A DNA stretch of 64,000 nt from Microbacterium oxydans (GTDB lineage: Bacteria; Actinomycetota; Actinomycetes; Actinomycetales; Microbacteriaceae): NCBI RefSeq assembly GCF_006540085.1, contig NZ_BJOG01000001.1, positions 1,054,001-1,118,000 of the forward strand, written 5' to 3'. The notes under the pieces were generated by a model. That model worked only from the letters and a program-made list of their open reading frames with translations, was not told where the DNA came from and searched no databases. Of the stretch, positions 1 to 6,992 are shown piece by piece. Positions within the stretch are counted from its first letter, which is position 1, and each line of letters starts with the position of its first letter. The position numbers and the translations under genes are program-made.

Positions 1-794
1 ATGATGACGAGGATGCGGGTCACCCGCACGCGAGCGCCGAGGGCCTGCGCCAGGTCGTCCCCGAGAGCCAGGGCGTTCAGGGAACGCGCGCACAACAGGC
101 CGATCAGCAGCCCGGCGACGATCAGCGGCACGGCCCAGGTGAGCTGGTCGATCGTGCGTCCGCCGATAGAGCCGACGCCCCAGAACCGCATGACCTGAAG
201 CGTGCTGGTGTCGCGCAGCACGATGGCGGTGGTGAACCCGGTGAAGGCGGCGCCCAGGGCCACCCCAGCGAGGGTGAGCTTCATCGGGGTCGCACCCGAG
301 GCGCCGAAGGAACCGAGGATGTACACGAGCATGGTGAGCACGAAGGCGCCGCCGAGGGCGAAGGGCACGTAGGCGCCGGGGGTGGTGAACCCGAGCACGC
401 CGACGGCGAACGTGACGGCGAACGACGCACCGGCGTTGACCCCGAGGATGCCGGGGTCGGCGAGCGGGTTGCGGGTGAAGGCCTGGATCAGTCCGCCGCA
501 CACGGCGAGAGCCGCGCCCACGACGATGCCGAGCAGGGTGCGGGGCACGCGCAGCTCCATGACCATCAGGTGCAGCGGGTTCTCGTCGTCGTAGGTGAAG
601 AGCGACTGCAGGACGGTGACAGGGTCGATCGCGCGGGCGCCGACGGCGAGCGAGGCGATGGCGGCGATCACCAGCACACCCGCGGCGATGACGAGTCCCA
701 GAACGAGCGTCCCGTTGCGGTGCGGGGAGCCGCCTTCGCGACTCCCCGCACCCGTGTTCGAGACGTCCGTGACGTCGTCTGTCGTCAGGGACAT
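1..794 (-). CDS. FecCD-family iron-siderophore ABC transporter permease (partial, C-terminus outside window)
   Basis: Inner-membrane permease of a ferric-siderophore importer; about 264 codons of an expected 340 or so are present. After a roughly 30-residue polar N-terminus come hydrophobic helices. Two FecCD hallmarks are visible: RVPRTL near residue 82 and NPLADPGILGVN near residue 109. It lies directly behind the substrate-binding lipoprotein gene on the same strand, so the two are probably one transcript under the iron box at 1920. The ATG at 794 is used here. A GTG at 806 overlaps the upstream stop (GTGA) and would add four residues; neither has a clear ribosome binding site, so translational coupling is likely. 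The ATPase is not in the window. Confidence 0.9.
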   Translation of the reverse strand, partial: MSLTTDDVTDVSNTGAGSREGGSPHRNGTLVLGLVIAAGVLVIAAIASLAVGARAIDPVTVLQSLFTYDDENPLHLMVMELRVPRTLLGIVVGAALAVCGGLIQAFTRNPLADPGILGVNAGASFAVTFAVGVLGFTTPGAYVPFALGGAFVLTMLVYILGSFGASGATPMKLTLAGVALGAAFTGFTTAIVLRDTSTLQVMRFWGVGSIGGRTIDQLTWAVPLIVAGLLIGLLCARSLNALALGDDLAQALGARVRVTRILVI

Positions 795-802
795 CCCGTG
801 CG

Positions 803-1867
803 TCACTTGCCGGTGATGGTCGGCTCGCCCTGCAGTGCGCCCGCGAGGTCGTCGACGTACTTCGGCAGGATGTACTTCAGCGAGAGCACGGTGGGTGCGC
901 TGATGGCGGAGGCCTCGGCGTCGTCGGCGTAGATCACGTACGAACCGTTCGCGATCGGGTTCCAGCGGGAGACGACCTTGTTCTCGACGGTGTACTTCCC
1001 CTCGTCGGCGCTGCCGCCCCACGCGGCGAACAGGTCGGCCTGGACGTCGTAGAGCTTCTCGAGGCTGACGCCGGTGTACCAGTTGTCGCCCTCGGCGGTC
1101 TTGAGGAAGCTGTCCATCGCCGAGGTGGACGTGAATCCGAGGGCCTCGGTGATGCGCACGCGGGGGTCGTACTCGAGGTAGACGCCCAGGTCGGTGCCGC
1201 CCTCGTTCAGTGTCAGGCCCCAGACGAAGGTCTTGTCCTGGAACTCGGGGTGCTCGCCGGCGAGGGTGGTGATCTGCTCCTCGGTCTCAGCGATCAGCTC
1301 GTCGGCCTTCTTCTCCTCCGACAGTGCCTTGCCGACCGTGCGGGTCATGTCCTCCCACGTGCCGGGGTTCCACGGACCTTCGATGTAGGGGACGGTCGGG
1401 GCGATCTCGGTCAGGCGCTCGTACTCGATGTCGGAGATGCCCGAGTACAGGCTCAGGATCAGGTCGGGCTTGAGCTCCTTGATGGCCTCGTAGTTGGGGC
1501 CGTCTTCGAGGAAGGGGATGATCTCGGGCGTCTCGCCGTACTCTTCGGTGACGTAGTCCTCGAACCAGGGCTGGTAGCCGCTCTCGCCCGCGCCCCACAC
1601 CTCTTCCATGCCCACGGGGTTGGTGCCGAGGGCGGCGACGATGTCGGCCGTCATCCAGCCGAGGGTGACGATGCGCTGCGGCTTCTCGGGGATCACGGTC
1701 TTCCCGTGGCCGTGCTCGATCACCACGCCGTCGGTTGCGGTGGGCGCCGAATCGGCAGCTTCACCGGGCGCGGTCGAGCACCCGGCCAGCGTGAGGGCGG
1801 CGGCGACGGCCGCGGCGACGAGGGCGGAGCCTCGGCGGATCTTCGGGCGCGCAGAAGCGTGCGACAT
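803..1867 (-). CDS. Iron-siderophore ABC transporter substrate-binding lipoprotein
   Basis: Captures ferric siderophore outside the membrane and delivers it to the FecCD permease. The 354-residue protein starts with a basic stretch and a hydrophobic helix ending in a lipobox (LAGC, Cys30), followed by a Ser/Ala/Thr-rich linker. A Fe-B12 periplasmic-binding fold follows, beginning near PQRIVTLGW (about residue 63). Length fits the FecB/FepB type. An AAGGAG ribosome binding site sits just before the ATG. An IdeR/DtxR-like palindrome lies 53 bases upstream, so repression by iron is expected. The exact siderophore cannot be read from sequence. Confidence 0.93.
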   Translation of the reverse strand: MSHASARPKIRRGSALVAAAVAAALTLAGCSTAPGEAADSAPTATDGVVIEHGHGKTVIPEKPQRIVTLGWMTADIVAALGTNPVGMEEVWGAGESGYQPWFEDYVTEEYGETPEIIPFLEDGPNYEAIKELKPDLILSLYSGISDIEYERLTEIAPTVPYIEGPWNPGTWEDMTRTVGKALSEEKKADELIAETEEQITTLAGEHPEFQDKTFVWGLTLNEGGTDLGVYLEYDPRVRITEALGFTSTSAMDSFLKTAEGDNWYTGVSLEKLYDVQADLFAAWGGSADEGKYTVENKVVSRWNPIANGSYVIYADDAEASAISAPTVLSLKYILPKYVDDLAGALQGEPTITGK

Positions 1868-1919
1868 GGTTCTCCTTCGGGAAGGGGGGAGGGTGTTGCC
1901 GCATCGACGCGGCGAGAAG

Positions 1920-1938
1920 TTAGGTAAGCATGCCCTAA
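1920..1938 (-). promoter_or_regulatory. IdeR/DtxR-type iron box
   Basis: The 19-mer TTAGGTAAGCATGCCCTAA has matching outer arms TTAGG and CCTAA and follows the DtxR/IdeR operator pattern (TTAGGTTAGCCTAACCTAA type). It lies just upstream of the siderophore-binding protein gene, the expected place for Fe(II)-dependent repression. Confidence 0.85.
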
Positions 1939-2054
1939 CAGAATGATGCTAGAACGCGGATGGCGCGCTCAGTGTCGCGGGAGCGACGACTTGTATCGCG
2001 GAACCGACAAACGCCGGTCGGATCGACCGTCGGGCGACCGGGAATGCCGTGCCG

Positions 2055-2897
2055 TCAGCGCCAGTACAGCTGGTGGGCGGCGTCGGAATGCACCCGCGCC
2101 ACGTGCTGTCGCGGGGTCAGGCCGAAGCGGTCCTTGAATGCGGCGGAGAAGGCGCTCGTCGTGGCGTAGCCGCAGCGGTGCGCGGCGGCGCCGATGGGGG
2201 TGCCGTCCACGACCAGTCGGGCTCCGAGAGTCATCCGCACTCCGGTGCGCCAGCGCCCGAAGCTCATGCCGACGTCGTTCTGGAAGATGCGCAGCACCGT
2301 GCGCTCGTGGAGGCCGTGGGCGAGGAACAGCTCGATCGCACTGCGGGGGTCGCCGGGGTCGGCGAGCACGGTCTGCACGAGAGCTGCCACGCGTTCGTCG
2401 GCGGGCATCGGTACCTCGCCCCACTCGCTCGCGGCCTCCGGAAGCGGCTGTTGGAGCATCTCGATCAGGACGGACTGGATGCGCACGCGCAGGTCGGTGG
2501 GCATGTCGTTGATGCCGAGGTGCAGCAGCATCTCCTGCACGGCGCGCGGCACGAGCACCCGGGTGATGCCGTCGATCGGGGTGATCAGCGCGGAGTCGGG
2601 GATGTAGGTGTAGCAGCCCGTCGAGTCCGCCTCGTGATGAGCGGTGTGTGGGGTGTTGGCCGGGATCCATACGCCCTGACCGGGAGCGAGTCGCCACCGC
2701 GCATCCTGCAGGTGCACCCACACCGTGCCGCGATAGCACCAGGCCAGCATCGGGTCGGCGTGGCTGTGCGGGGGAGAGAGCGGACGGGTTCCCGTGTCTT
2801 CGGCGGTGACCACACCAGTGCCCATCAGGTACGGCTCGTTCACGGTCGACGGATACGAGGGGCTCGCCGCCCAGTCGTCCTGCCGGTATGAGTTCAT
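2055..2897 (-). CDS. AraC-family transcriptional regulator with N-terminal cupin-type sensor
   Basis: A 280-residue regulator. The N-terminal part resembles the AraC ligand-binding cupin (His-rich stretch PPHSHADPM and the GQGVWIPANTPH turn). The C-terminal part holds the two helix-turn-helix motifs, including MSFGRWRTGVRM and the typical GYATTSAFSAAFKDRFGLTPRQ end. The ATG at 2897 is chosen because GGAG sits 6 bases before it; a longer in-frame ATG at 2957 has no such site. It is transcribed toward the iron importer, 116 bases upstream of the iron box. Control of siderophore uptake is plausible from context but not shown. Confidence 0.88.
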   Translation of the reverse strand: MNSYRQDDWAASPSYPSTVNEPYLMGTGVVTAEDTGTRPLSPPHSHADPMLAWCYRGTVWVHLQDARWRLAPGQGVWIPANTPHTAHHEADSTGCYTYIPDSALITPIDGITRVLVPRAVQEMLLHLGINDMPTDLRVRIQSVLIEMLQQPLPEAASEWGEVPMPADERVAALVQTVLADPGDPRSAIELFLAHGLHERTVLRIFQNDVGMSFGRWRTGVRMTLGARLVVDGTPIGAAAHRCGYATTSAFSAAFKDRFGLTPRQHVARVHSDAAHQLYWR

Positions 2898-2965
2898 TCG
2901 TGCTCCGCGTGACGGGCTGCGCCGCGGGCTCGAAATCCGGCCTGCCGTCCTCGCCATGCTAACGG

Positions 2966-3025
2966 GGTGCGGTGCGGTGCGGTGCGGTGCGGTGCGGTGC
3001 GGTGCGGTGCGGTGCGGTGCGGTGC
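2966..3025. repeat. Pentanucleotide tandem repeat, (GGTGC)x12
   Basis: Twelve perfect head-to-tail copies of GGTGC occupy 60 bases in the 158-base gap between the divergent araC-type gene and arfB. The right edge is where the -35 region of the arfB promoter would be expected. Perfect short tandem arrays of this kind change copy number by slipped-strand mispairing. The repeat is in no convincing coding sequence. Confidence 0.95.
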
Positions 3026-3055
3026 GAGTGCGACGCGAGGCCCGATGATGGAGGT

Positions 3056-3496
3056 ATGCCCTCCGCTCATCGCCCCGGTCTGCGGGTCTCGTCGGGTCTC
3101 ACGATCCCCGAGGCCGAGCTGTCGTGGCGCTTCTCGCGGTCGTCCGGTCCGGGCGGTCAGGGCGTGAACACGGCTGATTCCCGTGTGGAGCTGGTGTGGG
3201 ATGCGGCGCGTTCGCCGGTGCTCTCACCGCATCAACGCGAGCGACTGCTCGACCGGTTGAGCGGTCGTCTGGTCGACGGCGTGCTGACGATCGCCGCCTC
3301 AGAACACCGCGCACAGCTGCGGAACCGGGATGCGGCGCGCGATCGACTCGTCGCTCTCGTGGAGGAGGCGCTGCGTCCGCCCGCTCCGCCGCGTCGAGCG
3401 ACGAAGCCGAGTCGGGGATCGAAGGAGCGCCGGCTGAAGGCGAAGCAGCGGCGCACGGATGTCAAGAGCCTGCGTCGGCGCCCGCGCGACGACTGA
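3056..3496 (+). CDS. arfB: Peptidyl-tRNA hydrolase ArfB (stalled-ribosome rescue factor)
   Basis: Releases nascent chains from ribosomes stalled on non-stop mRNA. The 146-residue protein has the class I release-factor catalytic loop GPGGQGVN near residue 31 and a Lys/Arg-rich C-terminal tail (KERRLKAKQRR) that in ArfB enters the empty mRNA channel. Length is close to the E. coli protein (about 140). There is no RF codon-recognition domain. The ATG at 3056 is preceded by GGAGGT directly abutting it, too close for normal use. A weak -10-like GATGAT ends 6 bases before the ATG, so a leaderless start is possible. The GGTGC array lies just upstream. Confidence 0.9.
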   Translation: MPSAHRPGLRVSSGLTIPEAELSWRFSRSSGPGGQGVNTADSRVELVWDAARSPVLSPHQRERLLDRLSGRLVDGVLTIAASEHRAQLRNRDAARDRLVALVEEALRPPAPPRRATKPSRGSKERRLKAKQRRTDVKSLRRRPRDD

Positions 3497-3553
3497 ACCG
3501 ACAGTGAACGAGGGCGATGCCCGATCGTGATCCTCGGGCGCACCTGAAGTCCC

Positions 3554-3559
3554 TATGCT
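3554..3559 (+). promoter_or_regulatory. -10 hexamer TATGCT of a likely leaderless promoter
   Basis: TATGCT ends 7 bases before the ATG at 3567, so transcription should begin at or next to the start codon. This favours 3567 over an upstream in-frame start at 3555, which lies inside the hexamer. Confidence 0.6.
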
Positions 3560-3566
3560 CGACGCC

Positions 3567-4145
3567 ATGGTCGACCAGGTCGGGTGGGTTCCGGAGTCCC
3601 AGTACCGTCGCGCCGTGGGTCTCCTCCGTGGCTGGGTGACGGGGCTGGCGATCCTGGGTGTCGTCGGGGTGCTGATCCTCGGTGCGTTGATGTTCCGCTG
3701 GGTGTTCCAGGTCTCGCCCTTCCCCGTGGTCGTGTCGTCGCCGGCGGCGTGTCATCTTGGCGGCGATCCGCAGGACCCCAGGTTGTACGTGGCGGTCGAC
3801 GTGCAGAGGATGGTTGACGGGGCGCTCGTGGACGCATCATCGTTGGGCCCTTCGGGATGGACTGTCGAGGCCGCAGGGGTCGCCGCGTCGATGCCCGAGT
3901 TCGCTGCCCTGGATGACGCGGCGTTGACGCGCATCATCGAGCGGGCGGCGGCGGATTCCTCGATGCTCAGCGCGAAGAGGCCCACCGGCGTTCTGCTCGT
4001 GGTGCTCGACACCGAGGGTGAGAGCAGCGGGAGCCTCGCCGGACTCCGCACCGAGTGGGTGTTGGGGGAGCCCGTCCACCAGCAGGATGTGCCTCTGGGA
4101 ATCGAGTTCACGCCCTCCGGTTGCACGGTGACGACCGTTCGATGA
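3567..4145 (+). CDS. Hypothetical single-pass membrane protein
   Basis: I do not recognise a family. The 192-residue product has a short polar N-terminus, one strong membrane helix at about residues 20-45, then an outside domain of about 145 residues with two cysteines (AACHLGG and SGCTVTT) that could form a disulfide. No catalytic motif is visible. The start at 3567 is chosen because a -10 hexamer lies 7 bases upstream. It ends 7 bases from the convergent tetR gene. Probably a small membrane-anchored extracytoplasmic protein. Confidence 0.75.
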   Translation: MVDQVGWVPESQYRRAVGLLRGWVTGLAILGVVGVLILGALMFRWVFQVSPFPVVVSSPAACHLGGDPQDPRLYVAVDVQRMVDGALVDASSLGPSGWTVEAAGVAASMPEFAALDDAALTRIIERAAADSSMLSAKRPTGVLLVVLDTEGESSGSLAGLRTEWVLGEPVHQQDVPLGIEFTPSGCTVTTVR

Positions 4146-4152
4146 GGGCTCT

Positions 4153-4767
4153 CTAGCTGGCGGATCCGCTGAGGCCGGCTTCGACCGGCGCCCAGCCGTT
4201 CTCGAGGATCACGAATCCTGCTTCGAGCGTCCCGAAGGGGTCGTCGTTCTCGTTGACGAGCAGCTGCATCTGCAGGATGAACCGCGAGTAGACCCGGATC
4301 TCCGGGGTGGGGGTGTCGAGTCCCAGTTCGTCGGCGATCGCGTCGGAGAGGGCGTCTTCGTGTCGGAGCCACATCTTCGCCGCGTAGTCGCGCAGCGCCG
4401 GTGTCTCGTTCAGGAAGCGCATGAAGGTGCGAGTGATCTCGTCTCCGTGCTCGTCGACGTTCGCGCGGAGCTCTGAGGCGTAGAAGTCGTGGATGGCGCG
4501 GTTGATCGTGCTCCCCGACGGGCGCTCGCGGACGGCGGCCACCAGTCGGTCGCGCTGCTCGTCGTCTTCGTCGAACACCAGCGCCTCCTTCTGAGGGAAG
4601 TGCGCGAACACGGTCGTGGGGGAGACATCTGCGGCATCGGCGACCTCGCGGATGCTCACCTCATCGAAGCCGCGTTCCAGGAACATGGCCGTCGCGACGT
4701 CGGAGATCGCCTTGCGGGTCGCGGCCTTCTTCCGTTCGCGGCGACCGAGAGGTGCGGGATTGGTCAT
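4153..4767 (-). CDS. TetR-family transcriptional regulator
   Basis: 204 residues. The N-terminal helix-turn-helix is clear (RKAISDVATAMFLERGFDEV then SIREVADAADVSPTTVFAHFPQK), at about residues 18-60. The remainder is a helical ligand-binding domain. It is divergent from an MFS exporter with 71 bases between start codons, the classic layout of a drug-responsive repressor and its pump. TAGACT on this strand ends 7 bases before the ATG, so the transcript is probably leaderless. The inducer cannot be told from sequence. Confidence 0.92.
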   Translation of the reverse strand: MTNPAPLGRRERKKAATRKAISDVATAMFLERGFDEVSIREVADAADVSPTTVFAHFPQKEALVFDEDDEQRDRLVAAVRERPSGSTINRAIHDFYASELRANVDEHGDEITRTFMRFLNETPALRDYAAKMWLRHEDALSDAIADELGLDTPTPEIRVYSRFILQMQLLVNENDDPFGTLEAGFVILENGWAPVEAGLSGSAS

Positions 4768-4774
4768 GTTCGAG

Positions 4775-4780
4775 AGTCTA
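4775..4780 (-). promoter_or_regulatory. -10 hexamer TAGACT for tetR (leaderless)
   Basis: TAGACT on the minus strand ends 7 bases upstream of the tetR ATG at 4767. It lies beside the divergent MFS promoter, so both could be controlled by one bound repressor. Confidence 0.55.
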
Positions 4781-4795
4781 TCGTGAACCCACTAT

Positions 4796-4832
4796 GAAAC
4801 TGGCTTGACACCAAAACTGGTATGACTACACT
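4796..4832 (+). promoter_or_regulatory. Promoter of the MFS gene with direct repeats (likely TetR operator)
   Basis: A -35 TTGACA (4805-4810), a 16-base spacer and a -10 TACACT (4827-4832) end 6 bases before the ATG at 4839, predicting a leaderless mRNA. The heptamer AAACTGG occurs twice, at 4796-4802 and 4814-4820, flanking and inside the promoter. It is the best candidate for the TetR binding site, although the copies are direct rather than inverted. Confidence 0.7.
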
Positions 4833-4838
4833 TTCGGT

Positions 4839-6125
4839 ATGACTTCACCCACCTCTCTCACGCGACGGGACCAGAACCGCGCGTGGATCATGCTCATCGT
4901 GCTCACGATGCTCACCGTCATCGGAATGACGGTCGTCCTCCCGGTCCTGCCCTTCGTCGTGCTCCAGTACGTCTCGCACGAGAGCGACCTGGCCATCTGG
5001 GTCGGCGTGCTCGAAGCGATCAACGGCCTCTGCGCCTTCCTGGTCGCGCCCTTCCTCGGACGTCTCTCAGACCGCTTCGGACGTCGACCCGTGATCATCG
5101 TCGCGGCATTCGGTGCGGCCTTCTCGATGGCGCTGTTCGGATTCGGCGGCGCCCTCTGGGTGCTCGTGCTCGCTCGCGTCATCCAGGGCCTCACCGCGGG
5201 CGATCTACCCGCCCTCTTCGCCTACCTGGCCGACATCACCCCGCCGGAGCAGCGCGCCAAGCGCTTCGGCCTCCTCGGTGCGCTCTCGGGGATCGGCACC
5301 ATGATCGGTCCAGCCATCGGAGGACTGCTCGCCGCGATCAGCATCCAGCTCCCGGTGTTCCTGACCGCCGCCGTCGCCCTCACGATCGCGATCCTCAGCA
5401 TCTTCCTCCTCCCGGAGAGCCTGAAGCCGGGCAACAGGATCGCCGCAATCAAGCTGCGCGACGTGCAGCCCTTCGCCGTCTTCAAGGAGGCCTTCGGACG
5501 CAAGGAGCTGCGCGGGCTGATGATCGGCTTCGGCCTGCTCGCGCTGCCGTTCGGCTTCTTCGTGAACAACTTCAGCGTGCTCGCCCTGGACTCCATCCAG
5601 TGGGGACCGACCCAGATCGGACTCCTGACCGCGGCCGTCGGCATCATCGACATCCTCATCCAGGGCGTGCTACTGGGCATCCTGCTTCCGCGCATCGGCG
5701 AGCGCGGAGTGATCGTGAGCGGCATCGTCGCGCAGATGATCGGTCTCGCGGCCCTCGCCGTCGTGGCTTCCGTCTTCGCGCAGCCGTGGGTGTTCATCGT
5801 CGGCGCCCTGATGCTGGCCGCCGGCCAGGGGGCGTCCCAGGCCGCGATGGACGGGGCGATGTCCAACGCCGTCGGCGACGACGAGCAGGGCTGGCTCGGC
5901 GGAGCCACCCAGTCGTTGAATGCGGCGATGGGCACGGCAGCCCCGCTCATCGCCGGTGCGCTCTACGCACTGGTCAGCCACGCGGCCCCGTACTGGCTCG
6001 GGGTCGCGCTCATGATCGTGGCGGCGATCGTCGTCAGCCGCGCGCACATCGCGAACACCGCGAAGCGCCCGGCCGGCGAGACGACGGGCGACGCTCCCGC
6101 GGCACTCGTGGAGACGGCCGGCTGA
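4839..6125 (+). CDS. MFS transporter, DHA1 (TetA-like) drug:H+ antiporter type
   Basis: A 428-residue protein of about 12 membrane helices. MFS motif A is visible in the loop between helices 2 and 3 (GRLSDRFGRRP, about residue 73), and the first helix has the VLPVLPF pattern of TetA-like pumps. It should exchange a small toxic compound for protons; the substrate is unknown. The neighbouring divergent TetR repressor supports an inducible efflux role. It ends 3 bases from the convergent nucleotidyltransferase-like gene. Confidence 0.92.
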   Translation: MTSPTSLTRRDQNRAWIMLIVLTMLTVIGMTVVLPVLPFVVLQYVSHESDLAIWVGVLEAINGLCAFLVAPFLGRLSDRFGRRPVIIVAAFGAAFSMALFGFGGALWVLVLARVIQGLTAGDLPALFAYLADITPPEQRAKRFGLLGALSGIGTMIGPAIGGLLAAISIQLPVFLTAAVALTIAILSIFLLPESLKPGNRIAAIKLRDVQPFAVFKEAFGRKELRGLMIGFGLLALPFGFFVNNFSVLALDSIQWGPTQIGLLTAAVGIIDILIQGVLLGILLPRIGERGVIVSGIVAQMIGLAALAVVASVFAQPWVFIVGALMLAAGQGASQAAMDGAMSNAVGDDEQGWLGGATQSLNAAMGTAAPLIAGALYALVSHAAPYWLGVALMIVAAIVVSRAHIANTAKRPAGETTGDAPAALVETAG

Positions 6126-6128
6126 GGT

Positions 6129-6962
6129 TCAGTCCGAGGGGGTTGCCGGGCGCGGCAGCCCCCTCAGCTGTGCGATCGACGCCAGCAACTCTTCCGGCGC
6201 GGTTCCGATGCTTCCGAGCACCGCGGCGGCTGCCGCGCTGAACCCCGCCGTGTCGATCGGGAGCCGTGCCACGTTCGGCACCAGTCCCTTCTCGTTCGTC
6301 ACCCACTGGCCGGCGGCCGCGTGCCAGGCATGGGCGATCAGCATGGCCGCTGTGGTTCCGCACAGCGCCACGTAGGCGGCATCGCCCGTCTTCGTGCCCT
6401 TCGTGGCTGCGTTCAGCAGGAAGTCGACCTGCCAGAGATTCTCGATGAACGCCGCGCGGAGGGCGTCGGGGTACGGAGTCACGCTTTGAGCCAGCGCGAC
6501 GAGGATCCCGTCCGGGTCGCAGAGCGGCACGCCGGTCGCCACCTCACCCGCATAGGCGACGTCGAGGAAGCCGAGCGGATGTCCCGGCTGGGAGTGGAAG
6601 GCGAACTCGCCACGGGCGGCGCGGGCGCACTGGTCCTCGACGCGGGTCACGTCGCGGAGGATGAGGTCGACCGGTGCGCCGTCGACGATCAGCCAGGCCC
6701 CGCTGTCGACCCAGGGTCCCCATCCGCCGCGGCCGGCGATCTCGACGTCTTCGCCGGTCCATCCGCTCGCTGCCTCCGCGAGGGCGGTCAGGTCGACGTC
6801 CGCCTCCACATACAGCCCCAGATCGATGTCGGAGTCGGGGCGGTGCGTCCCTCGCGCGCGGCTGCCGCCCAACGCGACGGCTCGCACCCCTGGCACCTTT
6901 CCCAGGTCGTCGGCCATGGAGCGGAGGCGGTCTTCATCGAGCACGACACCGATCGTACTCAT
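6129..6962 (-). CDS. Nucleotidyltransferase-fold domain protein (Pol beta superfamily)
   Basis: 277 residues. The N-terminal motif GGSRARGTHRPDSDIDL (about residues 32-48) matches the GS...DxD metal and nucleotide site of the Pol beta superfamily, as in minimal nucleotidyltransferases and aminoglycoside-modifying enzymes. The C-terminal half is helical and resembles the companion domain of DUF4037-like proteins. It could adenylylate a small molecule or protein, but the substrate is not evident. No ribosome binding site or -10 hexamer is clear before the ATG. Confidence 0.8.
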   Translation of the reverse strand: MSTIGVVLDEDRLRSMADDLGKVPGVRAVALGGSRARGTHRPDSDIDLGLYVEADVDLTALAEAASGWTGEDVEIAGRGGWGPWVDSGAWLIVDGAPVDLILRDVTRVEDQCARAARGEFAFHSQPGHPLGFLDVAYAGEVATGVPLCDPDGILVALAQSVTPYPDALRAAFIENLWQVDFLLNAATKGTKTGDAAYVALCGTTAAMLIAHAWHAAAGQWVTNEKGLVPNVARLPIDTAGFSAAAAAVLGSIGTAPEELLASIAQLRGLPRPATPSD

Positions 6963-6992
6963 GCGGATTCCCCGGTGCGGATCCCGCCGGCG

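Noticed and set aside
2966..3025. CRISPR array
   Set aside because: The units are 5 bases with no spacers.
2794..3167. Frames translating the GGTGC array as CGAVR repeats
   Set aside because: They merely read the tandem array in different frames and start or stop in known genes.
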